A stretch of DNA of 64,000 nucleotides from Sneathiella sp. (lineage in GTDB: Bacteria > Pseudomonadota > Alphaproteobacteria > Sneathiellales > Sneathiellaceae). How positions within the stretch are numbered: the first letter of the stretch is position 1; the number at the start of each line of letters is the position of its first letter. Made by a program: the position numbers and the translations under genes. Below the pieces are notes generated by a model, which saw only the letters and a list, made by a program, of their open reading frames with translations, was not told the origin of the DNA and did not search any database. The stretch lies in NCBI GenBank assembly GCA_017643685.1, contig JAEPMY010000003.1, positions 1-64,000 of the forward strand. The letters are read 5' to 3'. This document shows, piece by piece, positions 18,036 to 27,198 of the stretch.

Positions 18036-19118
18036 GTGAGCGCTGTAAAACTAGAAAATATTGTCAAGAAATTCGGCGACTTTACCGCTGTTCACCCCAT
18101 GTCTCTGGATCTGCCCGAAGGCAGCTTTGTGACCTTCTTGGGGCCATCCGGTTGCGGCAAGACAACAACCCTTCGGATGATCGCGGGGCTACTGGATCCG
18201 ACAGATGGCGGTATCTATGTGGGGGATCGCCAGATTAATGATGTGCCGATCCACAAGCGTAATCTGGGCATCGTGTTTCAAAATTATGCGTTGTTTCCGC
18301 ATAAAACCGTTGCAGATAATGTGGCGTTTGGCTTGAAACACCGAAATGTCCCAAAGGAAGAGCGGGAACGCCGGGTACGCGAGGCGCTGGAGCTGGTTCA
18401 GCTGCCCCATTTGGCGAATAGCTATCCAAAACAACTCTCTGGCGGGCAACAGCAGCGGATCGCGCTGGCCCGTGCCATCGTCGTAGAGCCGGATGTTCTG
18501 CTGCTTGATGAGCCGCTCTCCGCTTTGGATGCGAATTTGCGTGAGGATATGCGGGTTGAGCTGAAACGCATTCAGGAGCAGATCGGAATTACCACTATTT
18601 TTGTGACCCATGATCAGTCAGAAGCGCTCGCCATGTCAGATATTCTGGTGGTGATGTCCAATGGCCGGGTTGAGCAGGTGGGGGATCCAAAGGATATTTA
18701 TACCAATCCGCAAAGTCGTTTTGTGGCTGATTTCCTCGGCACCTCTAACATTCTGGAGGCAACGGTAGCCGAAGAGAATGGGGTGGCCGGCGTGAAAACC
18801 GATGCCGTTGGGTTTGTGCCGTTAAGTTCTGCTCAAATGGATAAACTTGTCGGTGCGGCGAACTCCTATCTGGTGATGCGGGCGGAGAAGATCGAACTGC
18901 TGGCTGCGGATGCTCCCGCTGATGATCGTCTGACATTCACGGGTAAAGTGGAGGCTGTGGATTATCAGGGACAACTCGTCCGTTACTTCGTCGAGGTGAA
19001 TGGCGAAAAGTTTCAGGTTCTGAACATGCTGGGTACTGATGGGGCCATGAAAGAAGGGCAAACCGTGTCCGTTCGCTTTAAAAGCGAAGATTGCGTCGCT
19101 GTTGGAGAAGACGCCTGA
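18036..19118 (+). CDS. Polyamine-type ABC transporter ATPase (PotA-like)
   Basis: A 360-residue ATPase. Walker A is GPSGCGKTTT, the Q loop FQNYALFPH, the signature LSGGQQQRIALARA and Walker B LLLDEPLSALD, followed by the switch histidine in TIFVTHDQSEA. The C-terminal about 120 residues form a TOBE-type regulatory domain. The start is a GTG at 18036 with AAAGGGAT upstream. Its stop overlaps the start of the aminotransferase gene (TGATG), linking importer and catabolic genes in one message. Confidence 0.92.
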   Translation: MSAVKLENIVKKFGDFTAVHPMSLDLPEGSFVTFLGPSGCGKTTTLRMIAGLLDPTDGGIYVGDRQINDVPIHKRNLGIVFQNYALFPHKTVADNVAFGLKHRNVPKEERERRVREALELVQLPHLANSYPKQLSGGQQQRIALARAIVVEPDVLLLDEPLSALDANLREDMRVELKRIQEQIGITTIFVTHDQSEALAMSDILVVMSNGRVEQVGDPKDIYTNPQSRFVADFLGTSNILEATVAEENGVAGVKTDAVGFVPLSSAQMDKLVGAANSYLVMRAEKIELLAADAPADDRLTFTGKVEAVDYQGQLVRYFVEVNGEKFQVLNMLGTDGAMKEGQTVSVRFKSEDCVAVGEDA

Positions 19119-20461
19119 TGAAAAGCCATCTCTTTTATCAGACAGGGACAAAGCGGCCCACTCTTGCGGAAGCGCGGGGTATCTACATGTGGGATGTGGA
19201 CGGTCGCCGGTATCTGGATGGGTCTTCCGGGGCGATGGTCTGTAATATTGGGCATTCCAATCCCAATGTCCTGGCCGCCATGCGTCGCCAGATGGAGAAA
19301 TCCACATTTGGGTATCGTTTGCATTTTGAAACGGAACCATCTGAGCAACTGGCAGCCAAAGTAGCCGCTTACGCACCTGATGGACTTGAGAAGGTTTTCT
19401 TTGTCTCTGGCGGATCGGAGGCTGTTGAAAGTGCCATTAAAATTGCTCGTCAATATGCCTATGTGACGGGACAGGAAAGCCGCTGGAAAGTCATTAGCCG
19501 CCTGCCGAGCTATCACGGTTGTACGCTTGGCGCGCTTGCGCTCACAGGTTATGCGCCGCTATCGGCGCCCTTTGCGCCGATGTTTCAGGATATGCCGAAA
19601 ATTCCAGCGCCAACGGCCTATCTGGATGGGCTGGATATGAACGATCCGGCAACGGGTCTTCATTATGCGAACATGCTGGAACAGAAAATTATTGAAGAGG
19701 GACCGGAGAGTGTTCTGGCCTTTATCGTTGAGCCGGTCGGCGGTGCGTCTACCGGTGCGCTGGTTCCGCCAAAAGGGTATATGGAACGGATCCGCGAAAT
19801 CTGTGACCAGTATGGCATATTGCTGATTTATGATGAGGTCATGACCGGAGGCGGTAGAACCGGGAAGTTTTTCGCCGTTGATCACTGGCCCGCCCGCCCG
19901 GATATTATCACCTTCTCGAAAGGGTTTGCAGCTGGATATTCCCCTCTTGGGGCCATGATTGTGGATAACCCAATTGTGGATGCTGTGATCGAAAGTGGTG
20001 GTTTTCTGCATGGGTTCACTTATGCGGGCAATCCGCTTGCCTGTTCTGCGGGTGTTGCTGTTCTGGAAGAGATTGAAAGCCAGGGTATGGTGGCAAATGC
20101 GGCCACTATGGGGACACATTTAAAGGCGGAACTAACCGGCTTGATGGCGCGATATCCGTTTATTGGCGATGTGCGCGGTGAAGGGCTCTTGATCGCTTTT
20201 GAATTGGTGCAGGACCGGGAGAGTATGACGCCGCTGCCCAAAGAGATGAATGCCTATCTGAAGTTAGTGGATATGGCTTATGCCAACGGCTTGATCATTT
20301 ATTCCCGCCGTACCCGAAATGGGTTGGAGGGGGATCATTTCCTCGTCTGCCCGCCCATGATCATCACCCGCGATCAAATCGGTGAGATTATGGACATGCT
20401 GGTTAAATCCCTGGATCAGTTTGCGGCAGAGAACAACCTGCCGGTTGATAAAAACAAATAA
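19118..20461 (+). CDS. Class III PLP-dependent aminotransferase
   Basis: A 447-residue omega-aminotransferase-type enzyme that should move the terminal amino group of a diamine or omega-amino acid to pyruvate or 2-oxoglutarate. PLP features: GGSEAVESAIKIARQY, SYHGCTLGAL, D239 in LLIYDEVMTGGGRTG and the Schiff-base lysine K268 in TFSKGFAAGY. The position between a polyamine-type importer and an acetylpolyamine amidohydrolase points to a diamine-derived substrate; beta-alanine or putrescine transamination are both possible. The start overlaps the ATPase stop; an earlier start at 19091 is less likely. Confidence 0.9.
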   Translation: MKSHLFYQTGTKRPTLAEARGIYMWDVDGRRYLDGSSGAMVCNIGHSNPNVLAAMRRQMEKSTFGYRLHFETEPSEQLAAKVAAYAPDGLEKVFFVSGGSEAVESAIKIARQYAYVTGQESRWKVISRLPSYHGCTLGALALTGYAPLSAPFAPMFQDMPKIPAPTAYLDGLDMNDPATGLHYANMLEQKIIEEGPESVLAFIVEPVGGASTGALVPPKGYMERIREICDQYGILLIYDEVMTGGGRTGKFFAVDHWPARPDIITFSKGFAAGYSPLGAMIVDNPIVDAVIESGGFLHGFTYAGNPLACSAGVAVLEEIESQGMVANAATMGTHLKAELTGLMARYPFIGDVRGEGLLIAFELVQDRESMTPLPKEMNAYLKLVDMAYANGLIIYSRRTRNGLEGDHFLVCPPMIITRDQIGEIMDMLVKSLDQFAAENNLPVDKNK

Positions 20462-20472
20462 CGAGACGCCCC

Positions 20473-21399
20473 ATGAGTAAAATTATCATCACCTGTGCTG
20501 TCACAGGCTCTATTCACACGCCTTCTATGTCTGATCATCTGCCGGTAACGGGAGAGGAAATCGCCACCCACTCCATTGAAGCGGCGGAGGCTGGGGCGGC
20601 CATTATTCACCTTCATGCGCGAGATCCGAAAAGCGGTAGGCCTTCCTCATTAGCCGAAGATTTCATGGCATTTCTGCCAACCATTAACGCCAAATCTGAG
20701 GCTGTTATCAATATTTCAACAGGTGGCAGCGCCTTGATGCCGCTGGAGGAGCGTCTTGCGGCCCCCTTTATTGTGGAGCCCGAAATGTGTTCCCTCAATA
20801 TGGGAACCATGAATTTCGCGCTATATCCGCTGGCCGAACGGATTACCGACTGGAAACATAATTGGGAAAAGCCGTTTCTTGATAATTCCGATGATCTGGT
20901 GTTCAAAAATACACCTCGGGATATCGCCTATGTTCTGGATCAAATGGGACAGCAGCGCGGCGCGCGGTTTGAATTTGAATGCTATGATGTTGGGCATCTT
21001 TACATGCTGCGTCATTTCGTTGATCGCAGATTGGTTCAGAAACCGTTGTTTATTCAGTTTGTTTTCGGTGTTCTGGGGGGCATTGGTGCGGACCCTGAGA
21101 ATTTGATCCATATGAAGCGGATCGCGGACAAGCTGTTTGGGGATGATTTTGAATTTTCCGTTCTGGCAGCAGGCCGCCATCAAATTCCGCTGGCGACAAT
21201 GGCTGCGACAATGGGCGGCCATGTGCGCGTTGGTCTTGAAGATAATCTTTATATCGACCGGGGGCAGCTGGCCAAGTCCAATGCCGAGCAGGTCGCCAAA
21301 ATCCGAAAAATTGTTGAAGAGCTTGGCCGCACCGTTGCAACCCCGGCCGAAGCCCGTGAAATGTTGTCCCTAAAAGGGGCTGAAAACACAAAATTCTGA
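20473..21399 (+). CDS. BKACE (beta-keto acid cleavage enzyme, DUF849) family protein
   Basis: A 308-residue TIM-barrel zinc enzyme of the family that includes 3-keto-5-aminohexanoate cleavage enzyme (Kce). It condenses a beta-keto acid with acetyl-CoA, releasing acetoacetate and a new acyl-CoA. The metal ligands H46 and H48 are in IIHLHARD, the STGGS loop is present, and a later acidic ligand lies in VRVGLEDNLY. The BKACE family is known to accept many beta-keto acids, so the exact substrate is open. It lies 11 bases after the aminotransferase, which may generate a keto acid or aldehyde upstream of it. Confidence 0.88.
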   Translation: MSKIIITCAVTGSIHTPSMSDHLPVTGEEIATHSIEAAEAGAAIIHLHARDPKSGRPSSLAEDFMAFLPTINAKSEAVINISTGGSALMPLEERLAAPFIVEPEMCSLNMGTMNFALYPLAERITDWKHNWEKPFLDNSDDLVFKNTPRDIAYVLDQMGQQRGARFEFECYDVGHLYMLRHFVDRRLVQKPLFIQFVFGVLGGIGADPENLIHMKRIADKLFGDDFEFSVLAAGRHQIPLATMAATMGGHVRVGLEDNLYIDRGQLAKSNAEQVAKIRKIVEELGRTVATPAEAREMLSLKGAENTKF

Positions 21400-21457
21400 G
21401 CAGTTGAGCCTAATTTAAACGCTGGCTTTGTCCGGCGTGAAACGCTTGAGGACTATC

Positions 21458-22480
21458 ATGAAAGCAGTATTTGACGCGCGGCAATGGAAACATGATCCGC
21501 AAAATTTTATGGCCAATGGCCGCTCCCTTCGAAATCCGGAGCAACCAGAGCGGATCCGTATCCTAACCGAAGGAGCGACCCGTGCTGGCGCTGAGTTTAT
21601 CGAACCTGAGGATCACGGTGCCGGTCCAATCGGCGCTGTTCATAGTCCTGAATATCTCACATTTCTTGAGACTATTCATACCCGCTGGAAACGGATTGAA
21701 GGCTCCTCCGATGAGGTAATCCCAAACATTCATCCCGATAATCGGGGCGCAAATTACCCAAAATCGGCTGTGGGTCAGGCCGGGTATCATCAGGCGGATA
21801 CAGCCTGTCCAATTGCTGAAGGAACTTGGGAGGCGGCTTATTGGTCTGCGCAAACAGCCCTGACTGCGGCGGATCTGGTTCTGGGCGGTGAAAAGTCGGC
21901 TTATGCCCTTTGTCGTCCGCCAGGACATCACGCCTTCGCGGATCTGGCAGGGGGGTTTTGTTTTTTGAATAATTCTGCGATTGCGGCGGAATATTTCCGG
22001 AAACAGGGGCTGCGTCCTGCCATTTTGGATGTCGATGTGCATCATGGTAATGGCACGCAGGGGATTTTTTATAATCGAAATGATGTTTTGACTGTTTCGC
22101 TTCATGCAGATCCAGATCGGTTCTACCCATTTTTCTGGGGGGGGCGTCAGGAGCGCGGTAAAGGATTGGGGGAGGGGTATAACCTCAATATTCCTTTGCC
22201 GCGCGGAACAGGTGACGATGACTATTTGAAAGCATTGGAGCCAGCACTTGCCCGGATTGACGCCTTTGGGGCAGATGTGGTGGTTATTGCGCTGGGTCTC
22301 GATAGCCATGAGAATGATCCATTGCAAGGTCTATCAATCACAACGCCCGGTTTTGCCCGCCTTGGAGCTGCAATCGCAACATTGAACCGTCCAACATTGC
22401 TGGTTCAGGAGGGGGGATATCTCTCCGAAGATTTAGGCCACAACATTGAAAACTTCCTGAAAGGTTTTGAAGGCGGATGA
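21458..22480 (+). CDS. Acetylpolyamine amidohydrolase (histone deacetylase superfamily)
   Basis: A 340-residue zinc amidohydrolase that should deacylate N-acetylated polyamines. The active site is complete: H157/H158 in RPPGHHA, zinc ligands D193 and H195 in LDVDVHHGNGTQ, D282 in LGLDSHENDP, and transition-state Y321 in QEGGYLSEDL. These fit the known Mycoplana ramosa APAH positions (158, 159, 195, 197, 284, 323) within one or two residues. The segment NPEQPERIRIL near the N-terminus is also typical. The ATG at 21458 has TTGAGGA upstream. It overlaps the next gene (ATGA). Confidence 0.9.
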   Translation: MKAVFDARQWKHDPQNFMANGRSLRNPEQPERIRILTEGATRAGAEFIEPEDHGAGPIGAVHSPEYLTFLETIHTRWKRIEGSSDEVIPNIHPDNRGANYPKSAVGQAGYHQADTACPIAEGTWEAAYWSAQTALTAADLVLGGEKSAYALCRPPGHHAFADLAGGFCFLNNSAIAAEYFRKQGLRPAILDVDVHHGNGTQGIFYNRNDVLTVSLHADPDRFYPFFWGGRQERGKGLGEGYNLNIPLPRGTGDDDYLKALEPALARIDAFGADVVVIALGLDSHENDPLQGLSITTPGFARLGAAIATLNRPTLLVQEGGYLSEDLGHNIENFLKGFEGG

Positions 22481-23580
22481 CAAAAGTTGCGGATGTGATC
22501 GTTATTGGTGGGGGTATGGCAGGGATCAGCGCCGCCGCCCAAATTTCCAAAGACGCAAGCGTTATCGTTCTGGAAGCGGAACAATCTATTGGATATCACG
22601 CCTCGGGACGGACCGCGGCGATTTTCATCCGCAATTATGGCAACGAAACTCTAAGGGCACTGAATGCCTTATCAGAGCCGTTTTTTAAAGAACCAGAAGG
22701 TGTCTCTGAAAGCTCACTTCTAACCCCACGGGGGCAGTTGATGTTCGCCCATGAAGACCATCTGGATGACCTGAACAACTACCTTGAGGGCGCTGCAGGG
22801 ATGGAGGTTCTATCCCCAAGTGAAGCTGGTGAATTGGTTCCCGTTCTCAAAACTGATTTAATTGTGAAGGCGGCGTATGAAAAACGGGCGCAAGACATCG
22901 ATGTCGATCGGATGTTGCAGGGATATCAGCGGTTGTTGAAATCCCGTGGCGGTCAAGTTGTGTTAAGCGGGCAGGTGAGCGGGATGTCCTATGACACGGG
23001 TGCTTGGACGCTTAAAACTGCAACAGACACCTATCAGGCGCCAATTGCGGTGAACGCAGCCGGGGCGTGGGTGGATGACATCGCTCGCCTTGCCGATGTT
23101 CAGCCCGTGGGGGCTCGTCCGCTGCGCCGCTCTGCCGCAATATTGCCGCGCCCGGACATAGATGGGTTTGATAAGTGGCCTCTTTTTGTGAGTGCCTCAG
23201 AGAGTTTTTACGCCAAACCAGAAGCCGGCACCTTGATGGTCTCCCCGGCTGATGAAGATCCGGTGGAACCTCATGACGCATGGGCTGATGATATGATTCT
23301 GGCCGAAGGTTTACATCGCTTTGAAGAGGCGACAACCATTGAGGTGACCCGTCTTGAGCATAGCTGGGCAGGCCTTCGGACATTTGTCGCGGATAGAACC
23401 CCTGTTGTCGGCTTCGCCCCGGATGCAGAAGGATTTTTCTGGCTTGCGGGTCAAGGTGGTTATGGCATCCAAACCGCACCGGCTCTCTCAAGCCTCACAG
23501 CGGATCTGATCACACATCAGAATATGGATAAATATAAAACTATTATGCCGGCACTGTCTCCGAAGCGGCTCATATCCTGA
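22477..23580 (+). CDS. FAD-dependent oxidoreductase, DAO family (amine or amino-acid oxidase/dehydrogenase)
   Basis: A 367-residue flavoprotein. The FAD-binding GxGxxG loop is VIGGGMAGISAAA; HASGRTAAIFIRNYG and the C-terminal WLAGQGGYGIQTAPALS are typical of D-amino acid / glycine oxidase-type proteins. In this operon a secondary-amine or gamma-glutamyl-amine oxidase role is plausible, but the substrate is not determined by sequence. It is the last gene of the operon; the ATG overlaps the preceding stop. Confidence 0.86.
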   Translation: MTKVADVIVIGGGMAGISAAAQISKDASVIVLEAEQSIGYHASGRTAAIFIRNYGNETLRALNALSEPFFKEPEGVSESSLLTPRGQLMFAHEDHLDDLNNYLEGAAGMEVLSPSEAGELVPVLKTDLIVKAAYEKRAQDIDVDRMLQGYQRLLKSRGGQVVLSGQVSGMSYDTGAWTLKTATDTYQAPIAVNAAGAWVDDIARLADVQPVGARPLRRSAAILPRPDIDGFDKWPLFVSASESFYAKPEAGTLMVSPADEDPVEPHDAWADDMILAEGLHRFEEATTIEVTRLEHSWAGLRTFVADRTPVVGFAPDAEGFFWLAGQGGYGIQTAPALSSLTADLITHQNMDKYKTIMPALSPKRLIS

Positions 23581-23638
23581 GCAATTCTCTTACCTCCCCC
23601 ATTAGGCATATAAAATTTCAAAATAATGATTTTTTGTT

Positions 23639-23671
23639 TTGTCATAAAAGTGTAATCTAATTGTCATAAAT
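23639..23671 (+). promoter_or_regulatory. PHO box (PhoB-type direct repeats)
   Basis: Three consecutive 11-base units begin TTGTCAT, GTGTAAT and TTGTCAT (at 23639, 23650 and 23661), each followed by a 4-base AT-rich spacer. This is the known PhoB layout (TGTCA-type half-sites 11 bases apart). It is 50 bases upstream of the phnD-like start, so the operon is probably induced by phosphate starvation. Confidence 0.72.
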
Positions 23672-23720
23672 CGAAAAAAATTGTTCATTTCGAGCCAATC
23701 GGAATGTGGGAGGACAAACA

Positions 23721-24695
23721 ATGCTACGTAAAATTATGATGGGCGCTGCTGGTGCCCTGATCGCGACGACGTTTATGAGTGGTTCTGCTGCTGCAGCGGA
23801 CTGTTCGCGCGGTACACTGGATACGCGGTTCTGCGATGAAGATGGTGATTTGCTTGCAGATACCCCAAAAGATCCAGCTGAGCAAATCGATCCAGAAACT
23901 CTGGTTTTTGCCTACACACCTGTTGAAGATCCTGCCGTTTATAAAGAGGCTTGGAGTGATTTTCTGGATCACATGGAAAAAGTAACTAGTAAAAAAGTGA
24001 TCTTCTTCCCGGTCCAGAGTAATGCCGCCCAGATCGAGGCGATGCGTTCTGGCCGTTTGCATATTGCGGGCTTTAATACTGGTTCCAACCCATTGGCTGT
24101 AAACTGTGCGGGCTTTAATCCATTTACTATTATGGCCTCTAAGGACGGCAACTTTGGTTACGAAATGGAAATCATCACCTATCCGGGCAGCGGTATTGAA
24201 AAAGTTGAAGATATTAAAGGGCAACAACTTGCCTTTACGTCTCCAACATCCAACTCCGGTTTTAAGGCACCTTCTGCGATCCTGAAGGCTGACTTTAACA
24301 TGGTGGCTGAAACAGACTTTGAGCCAGCCTTCTCTGGTAAGCATGACAACTCCATCTTGGGTGTCGCCAACAAAGATTATAAAGCAGCTTCTATCGCGAA
24401 CTCCGTCATGCACCGGATGCTGAAGCGTGGTGTGATCACTGAGGATCAGGTGAAATCCATCTATAAATCCCAGACATTCCCGACAACTGGTTTTGGTGTT
24501 GTTTACAACCTCAAGCCTGAACTGAAAGCTAAGATCGAAGAAGCTTTCTTCAGCTTTGAGTGGGAAGGCACTTCCCTGCAGCGGGAGTTTGAGAAATCCA
24601 ACGAAGGTCAGTTCCTGAAAATGACTTACAAGGAATTTTGGGATGTGATCCGTAAAATCGATACTGCAAATGGTGTGAAATACACCTGTAAGTAA
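23721..24695 (+). CDS. phnD: Phosphonate/phosphate-ester ABC transporter substrate-binding protein (PhnD-like)
   Basis: A 324-residue periplasmic binding protein with a signal peptide ending near SGSAAAADC. PhnD-family features include IDPETLVFAYTPVEDPAVY, RSGRLHIAGFNTGSNPLAVN and the ligand loop FTSPTSNSGFKAPSAIL. Cys residues C28 and C37 (mature N-terminus, about residues 28-37) and C128-type CAGFNPF suggest a disulphide. The ATG at 23721 follows GGGAGGACAAAC; the GTG at 23706 overlaps that site. It is first in a phnDCEE-type operon, behind a PHO box and in front of an intra-operon terminator. Confidence 0.87.
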   Translation: MLRKIMMGAAGALIATTFMSGSAAAADCSRGTLDTRFCDEDGDLLADTPKDPAEQIDPETLVFAYTPVEDPAVYKEAWSDFLDHMEKVTSKKVIFFPVQSNAAQIEAMRSGRLHIAGFNTGSNPLAVNCAGFNPFTIMASKDGNFGYEMEIITYPGSGIEKVEDIKGQQLAFTSPTSNSGFKAPSAILKADFNMVAETDFEPAFSGKHDNSILGVANKDYKAASIANSVMHRMLKRGVITEDQVKSIYKSQTFPTTGFGVVYNLKPELKAKIEEAFFSFEWEGTSLQREFEKSNEGQFLKMTYKEFWDVIRKIDTANGVKYTCK

Positions 24696-24709
24696 GAGTG
24701 TCACACATG

Positions 24710-24740
24710 GCCGCAGGGAAACCTACCCTGCGGCTTTTTT
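24710..24740 (+). terminator. Intrinsic terminator/attenuator between phnD and phnC
   Basis: A perfect 9-bp stem GCCGCAGGG / CCCTGCGGC (24710-24718 and 24726-24734) with a 7-base loop and six T residues. Because phnC follows 30 bases later on the same strand, partial readthrough would give more binding protein than transporter. Confidence 0.85.
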
Positions 24741-24770
24741 GTATTTTTTTGCCCGCTGCGTAGGTTCCAT

Positions 24771-25568
24771 ATGCTCAAAATTGATAAACTGACGAAGAGA
24801 TACCCAACAGGGGATCTTGCTTTGAACGCTGTCGAACTCGAAATTCCGAAAGGCCAGGTTGTGGCCCTTATTGGCCCATCTGGTGCGGGTAAAAGTACCT
24901 TGATCCGGTGCATTAATCGGCTGGTTCAACCGACCAGTGGTCAGGCGATCCTGAACGGAGTGAATATAACCGCTCTGGGATCGGGGGCGCTGCGTTCTGC
25001 CCGTCGGAAAATGGGTATGATTTTTCAGGAATATGCGCTGGTTGAGCGGTTGACCGTCATGGAAAATGTACTGTCGGGCCGCCTGGGCTATGTCGGTTTC
25101 TGGCGCAGTTTTCTTCGCAAATATTCACAAGAAGATATCGATGAAGCCTTTCGTCTCTTGGATCGCGTTGGCCTTTTGGCAATGGCGGACAAACGGGCGG
25201 ATGAGCTCTCTGGTGGTCAGCGGCAACGGGTAGGTATTGCCCGCGCCTTGATCCAGAACCCCGACCTTCTTCTGGTAGATGAACCCACAGCATCTCTTGA
25301 TCCAAAAACATCCCGCCAGATCATGCGCTTGATCTGTGAGCTCTGTGCGGAGCGGGAGCTGGCTGCGATTATCAACATTCATGATGTGGCACTTGCCAAA
25401 ATGTTCGTGCAGCGGGTGATTGGCCTGAAGCTTGGGGAATTGCAATTTGATGGTTCTCCTGACCAGCTGACACCAGAGGTTCTGACCCGTATTTATGGAG
25501 AGGAAGACTGGGAAGCCACCATTGAAAAGGTGGATGATGAGGAAGCCGAGGACGAGGCCGTTCTATGA
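24771..25568 (+). CDS. phnC: Phosphonate-type ABC transporter ATPase (PhnC-like)
   Basis: A 265-residue ATPase with Walker [18 protein letters not shown] loop [12 protein letters not shown], signature [17 protein letters not shown] and Walker [13 protein letters not shown]. The order QEY..ERLTV followed by a long helical insertion ([16 protein letters not shown]) is specific to PhnC-type proteins. It overlaps the first permease gene by ATGA. Confidence 0.92.
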   Translation: MLKIDKLTKRYPTGDLALNAVELEIPKGQVVALIGPSGAGKSTLIRCINRLVQPTSGQAILNGVNITALGSGALRSARRKMGMIFQEYALVERLTVMENVLSGRLGYVGFWRSFLRKYSQEDIDEAFRLLDRVGLLAMADKRADELSGGQRQRVGIARALIQNPDLLLVDEPTASLDPKTSRQIMRLICELCAERELAAIINIHDVALAKMFVQRVIGLKLGELQFDGSPDQLTPEVLTRIYGEEDWEATIEKVDDEEAEDEAVL

Positions 25569-26380
25569 GTGATGTGACCCTCGATATGCGGCTGGGGAAA
25601 CCCTGGAAAAAGCCGCATTTTATCAAAAACCCAGTAACACGCTGGGGGCTGATAATTGGTGCCTTGGTTTATATCTCATTTGCGACGGGCTCGCTTGAGG
25701 TGAACTGGTCGCGCGTAAGCGAAGGCTTGGTGAGGGGTTGGAATTTCATTGCAGCCTTCGCCACCCCTGATTTTGTCTCAAGAGGGACTGACATTAGGGA
25801 TGGGTTGATCGAAAGCGTGATCATGACCATTACGTCCACGATTGTTGGTATCGCCATTTCTATTCCAATCGGTCTCGGGGCTGCGCGAAATATTGCCCCG
25901 TTGCCGGTATATCTGGTTTGCCGCGGAATTATCGCTCTTTCTCGTGCGCTGAATGAAATTATTGTGGCCATTTTGATGGTGGCGATTTTTGGATTTGGTC
26001 CGCTGGCTGGCTTTATTACCTTGAGCTTTGCAACCATTGGCTTCCTTGCGAAATTGATGGCTGAAGATATCGAAGATATGTCCCGTGTGCAGGCAGAGGC
26101 CATTAAATCTACAGGCGCCACATGGACGCAGTGGATCAATTACGGTGTGCAGCCTCAGGTGATGCCGCGGCTTGTCGGGCTTTCAATGTATCGCTTGGAT
26201 ATTAACTTTCGCGAATCTGCGGTGCTCGGGCTCGTGGGTGCCGGTGGCATCGGGGCGACGCTGAATACGGCGTTTGACCGGTATGAATTTGATACAGCCG
26301 CCGCCATTCTGTTGATCATTATCGCAACAGTGATGGTTCTTGAATATCTCTCCGGCGTCATCAGAAAGAAGGTGCAGTAA
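25565..26380 (+). CDS. phnE: Phosphonate-type ABC permease (PhnE-like, first copy)
   Basis: A 271-residue permease with about six transmembrane helices. The PhnE coupling segment [20 protein letters not shown], the signature [17 protein letters not shown] and the [18 protein letters not shown] helix are visible. With the second permease it would form a heterodimeric channel. Its stop overlaps the next start (TAATG). Confidence 0.91.
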   Translation: MSDVTLDMRLGKPWKKPHFIKNPVTRWGLIIGALVYISFATGSLEVNWSRVSEGLVRGWNFIAAFATPDFVSRGTDIRDGLIESVIMTITSTIVGIAISIPIGLGAARNIAPLPVYLVCRGIIALSRALNEIIVAILMVAIFGFGPLAGFITLSFATIGFLAKLMAEDIEDMSRVQAEAIKSTGATWTQWINYGVQPQVMPRLVGLSMYRLDINFRESAVLGLVGAGGIGATLNTAFDRYEFDTAAAILLIIIATVMVLEYLSGVIRKKVQ

Positions 26381-27198
26381 TGCCTGTATCTGAAAATTCC
26401 AAAGGCCAGAAAGTCTGGCAATTGCATACCCGAAATGAGTCGTTGATCCGTTGGTTTGCTTATTTGCTGACGGTTGCGGCTTTTATGTGGTGCTGGGCAA
26501 AGATATCGGAATCCACTACTTGGTATTTTGTTTGGGATGCCCCGCGCATCGCGGCGGATATCGGTGGCCGTGCGTTGCCGCCAAAATGGGAATATATCAA
26601 TGAACTGTGGGTTCCCATCTGGGATACGTTGAATATTGCAACATTGGGAACCATTTTGGCACTGATGATGGCGGTTCCGGTCGCGTTTCTGGCTGCAAGT
26701 AACACAACGCCTAGTAAAGTGTTTGTAAGGCCTGTAGCGCTGATGATTATCGTCTCTACGCGTTCGATCAACTCGTTGATCTGGGCATTGCTTCTGGTGT
26801 CGATTATTGGACCGGGTGTGGTTGCTGGGTTGCTGGCGATCTCCATTCGCTCCATCGGGTTCTGTGCCAAGCTGCTTTATGAAGCCATCGAAGAAATCGA
26901 CCAAAAACAGATTGAGGCAATCACGGCAACGGGGGCCTCTCGGTGGCAGGTGATGCTATATGGCATTGTCCCGCAGATTTTACCTGCTTTTGCCGGTATT
27001 TCTGTTTTCAGATGGGATATCAATATTCGCGAATCCACTGTTCTGGGCCTTGTGGGCGCGGGTGGTATTGGTCTACAACTGCAGTCATCTCTTAATGTCC
27101 TTGCCTGGCCGCAGGTCGCCTTGATCCTGGTTGTGATTTTGGTCGCTGTTGTGGTGGGTGAATGGGTTTCTGCAAAGGTGCGCGGTGCCATCATCTGA
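26380..27198 (+). CDS. phnE: Phosphonate-type ABC permease (PhnE-like, second copy)
   Basis: A 272-residue permease paralogous to the upstream one: EAITATGASRWQVMLYGIVP and [20 protein letters not shown]. Two tandem phnE genes are common in alphaproteobacterial phn loci. The 3' end overlaps the start of the HAD gene by 14 bases, so the phosphatase is part of the same operon. Confidence 0.91.
   Translation: MPVSENSKGQKVWQLHTRNESLIRWFAYLLTVAAFMWCWAKISESTTWYFVWDAPRIAADIGGRALPPKWEYINELWVPIWDTLNIATLGTILALMMAVPVAFLAASNTTPSKVFVRPVALMIIVSTRSINSLIWALLLVSIIGPGVVAGLLAISIRSIGFCAKLLYEAIEEIDQKQIEAITATGASRWQVMLYGIVPQILPAFAGISVFRWDINIRESTVLGLVGAGGIGLQLQSSLNVLAWPQVALILVVILVAVVVGEWVSAKVRGAII

Noticed and set aside
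16841-18067. 408-codon minus-strand open frame
   Set aside because: Antisense to the PotD-like gene; no domain, start site or coding-like composition. It is a shadow.
23724-24704. 326-codon minus-strand open frame
   Set aside because: Antisense to the phnD gene along almost its full length; no homology features.
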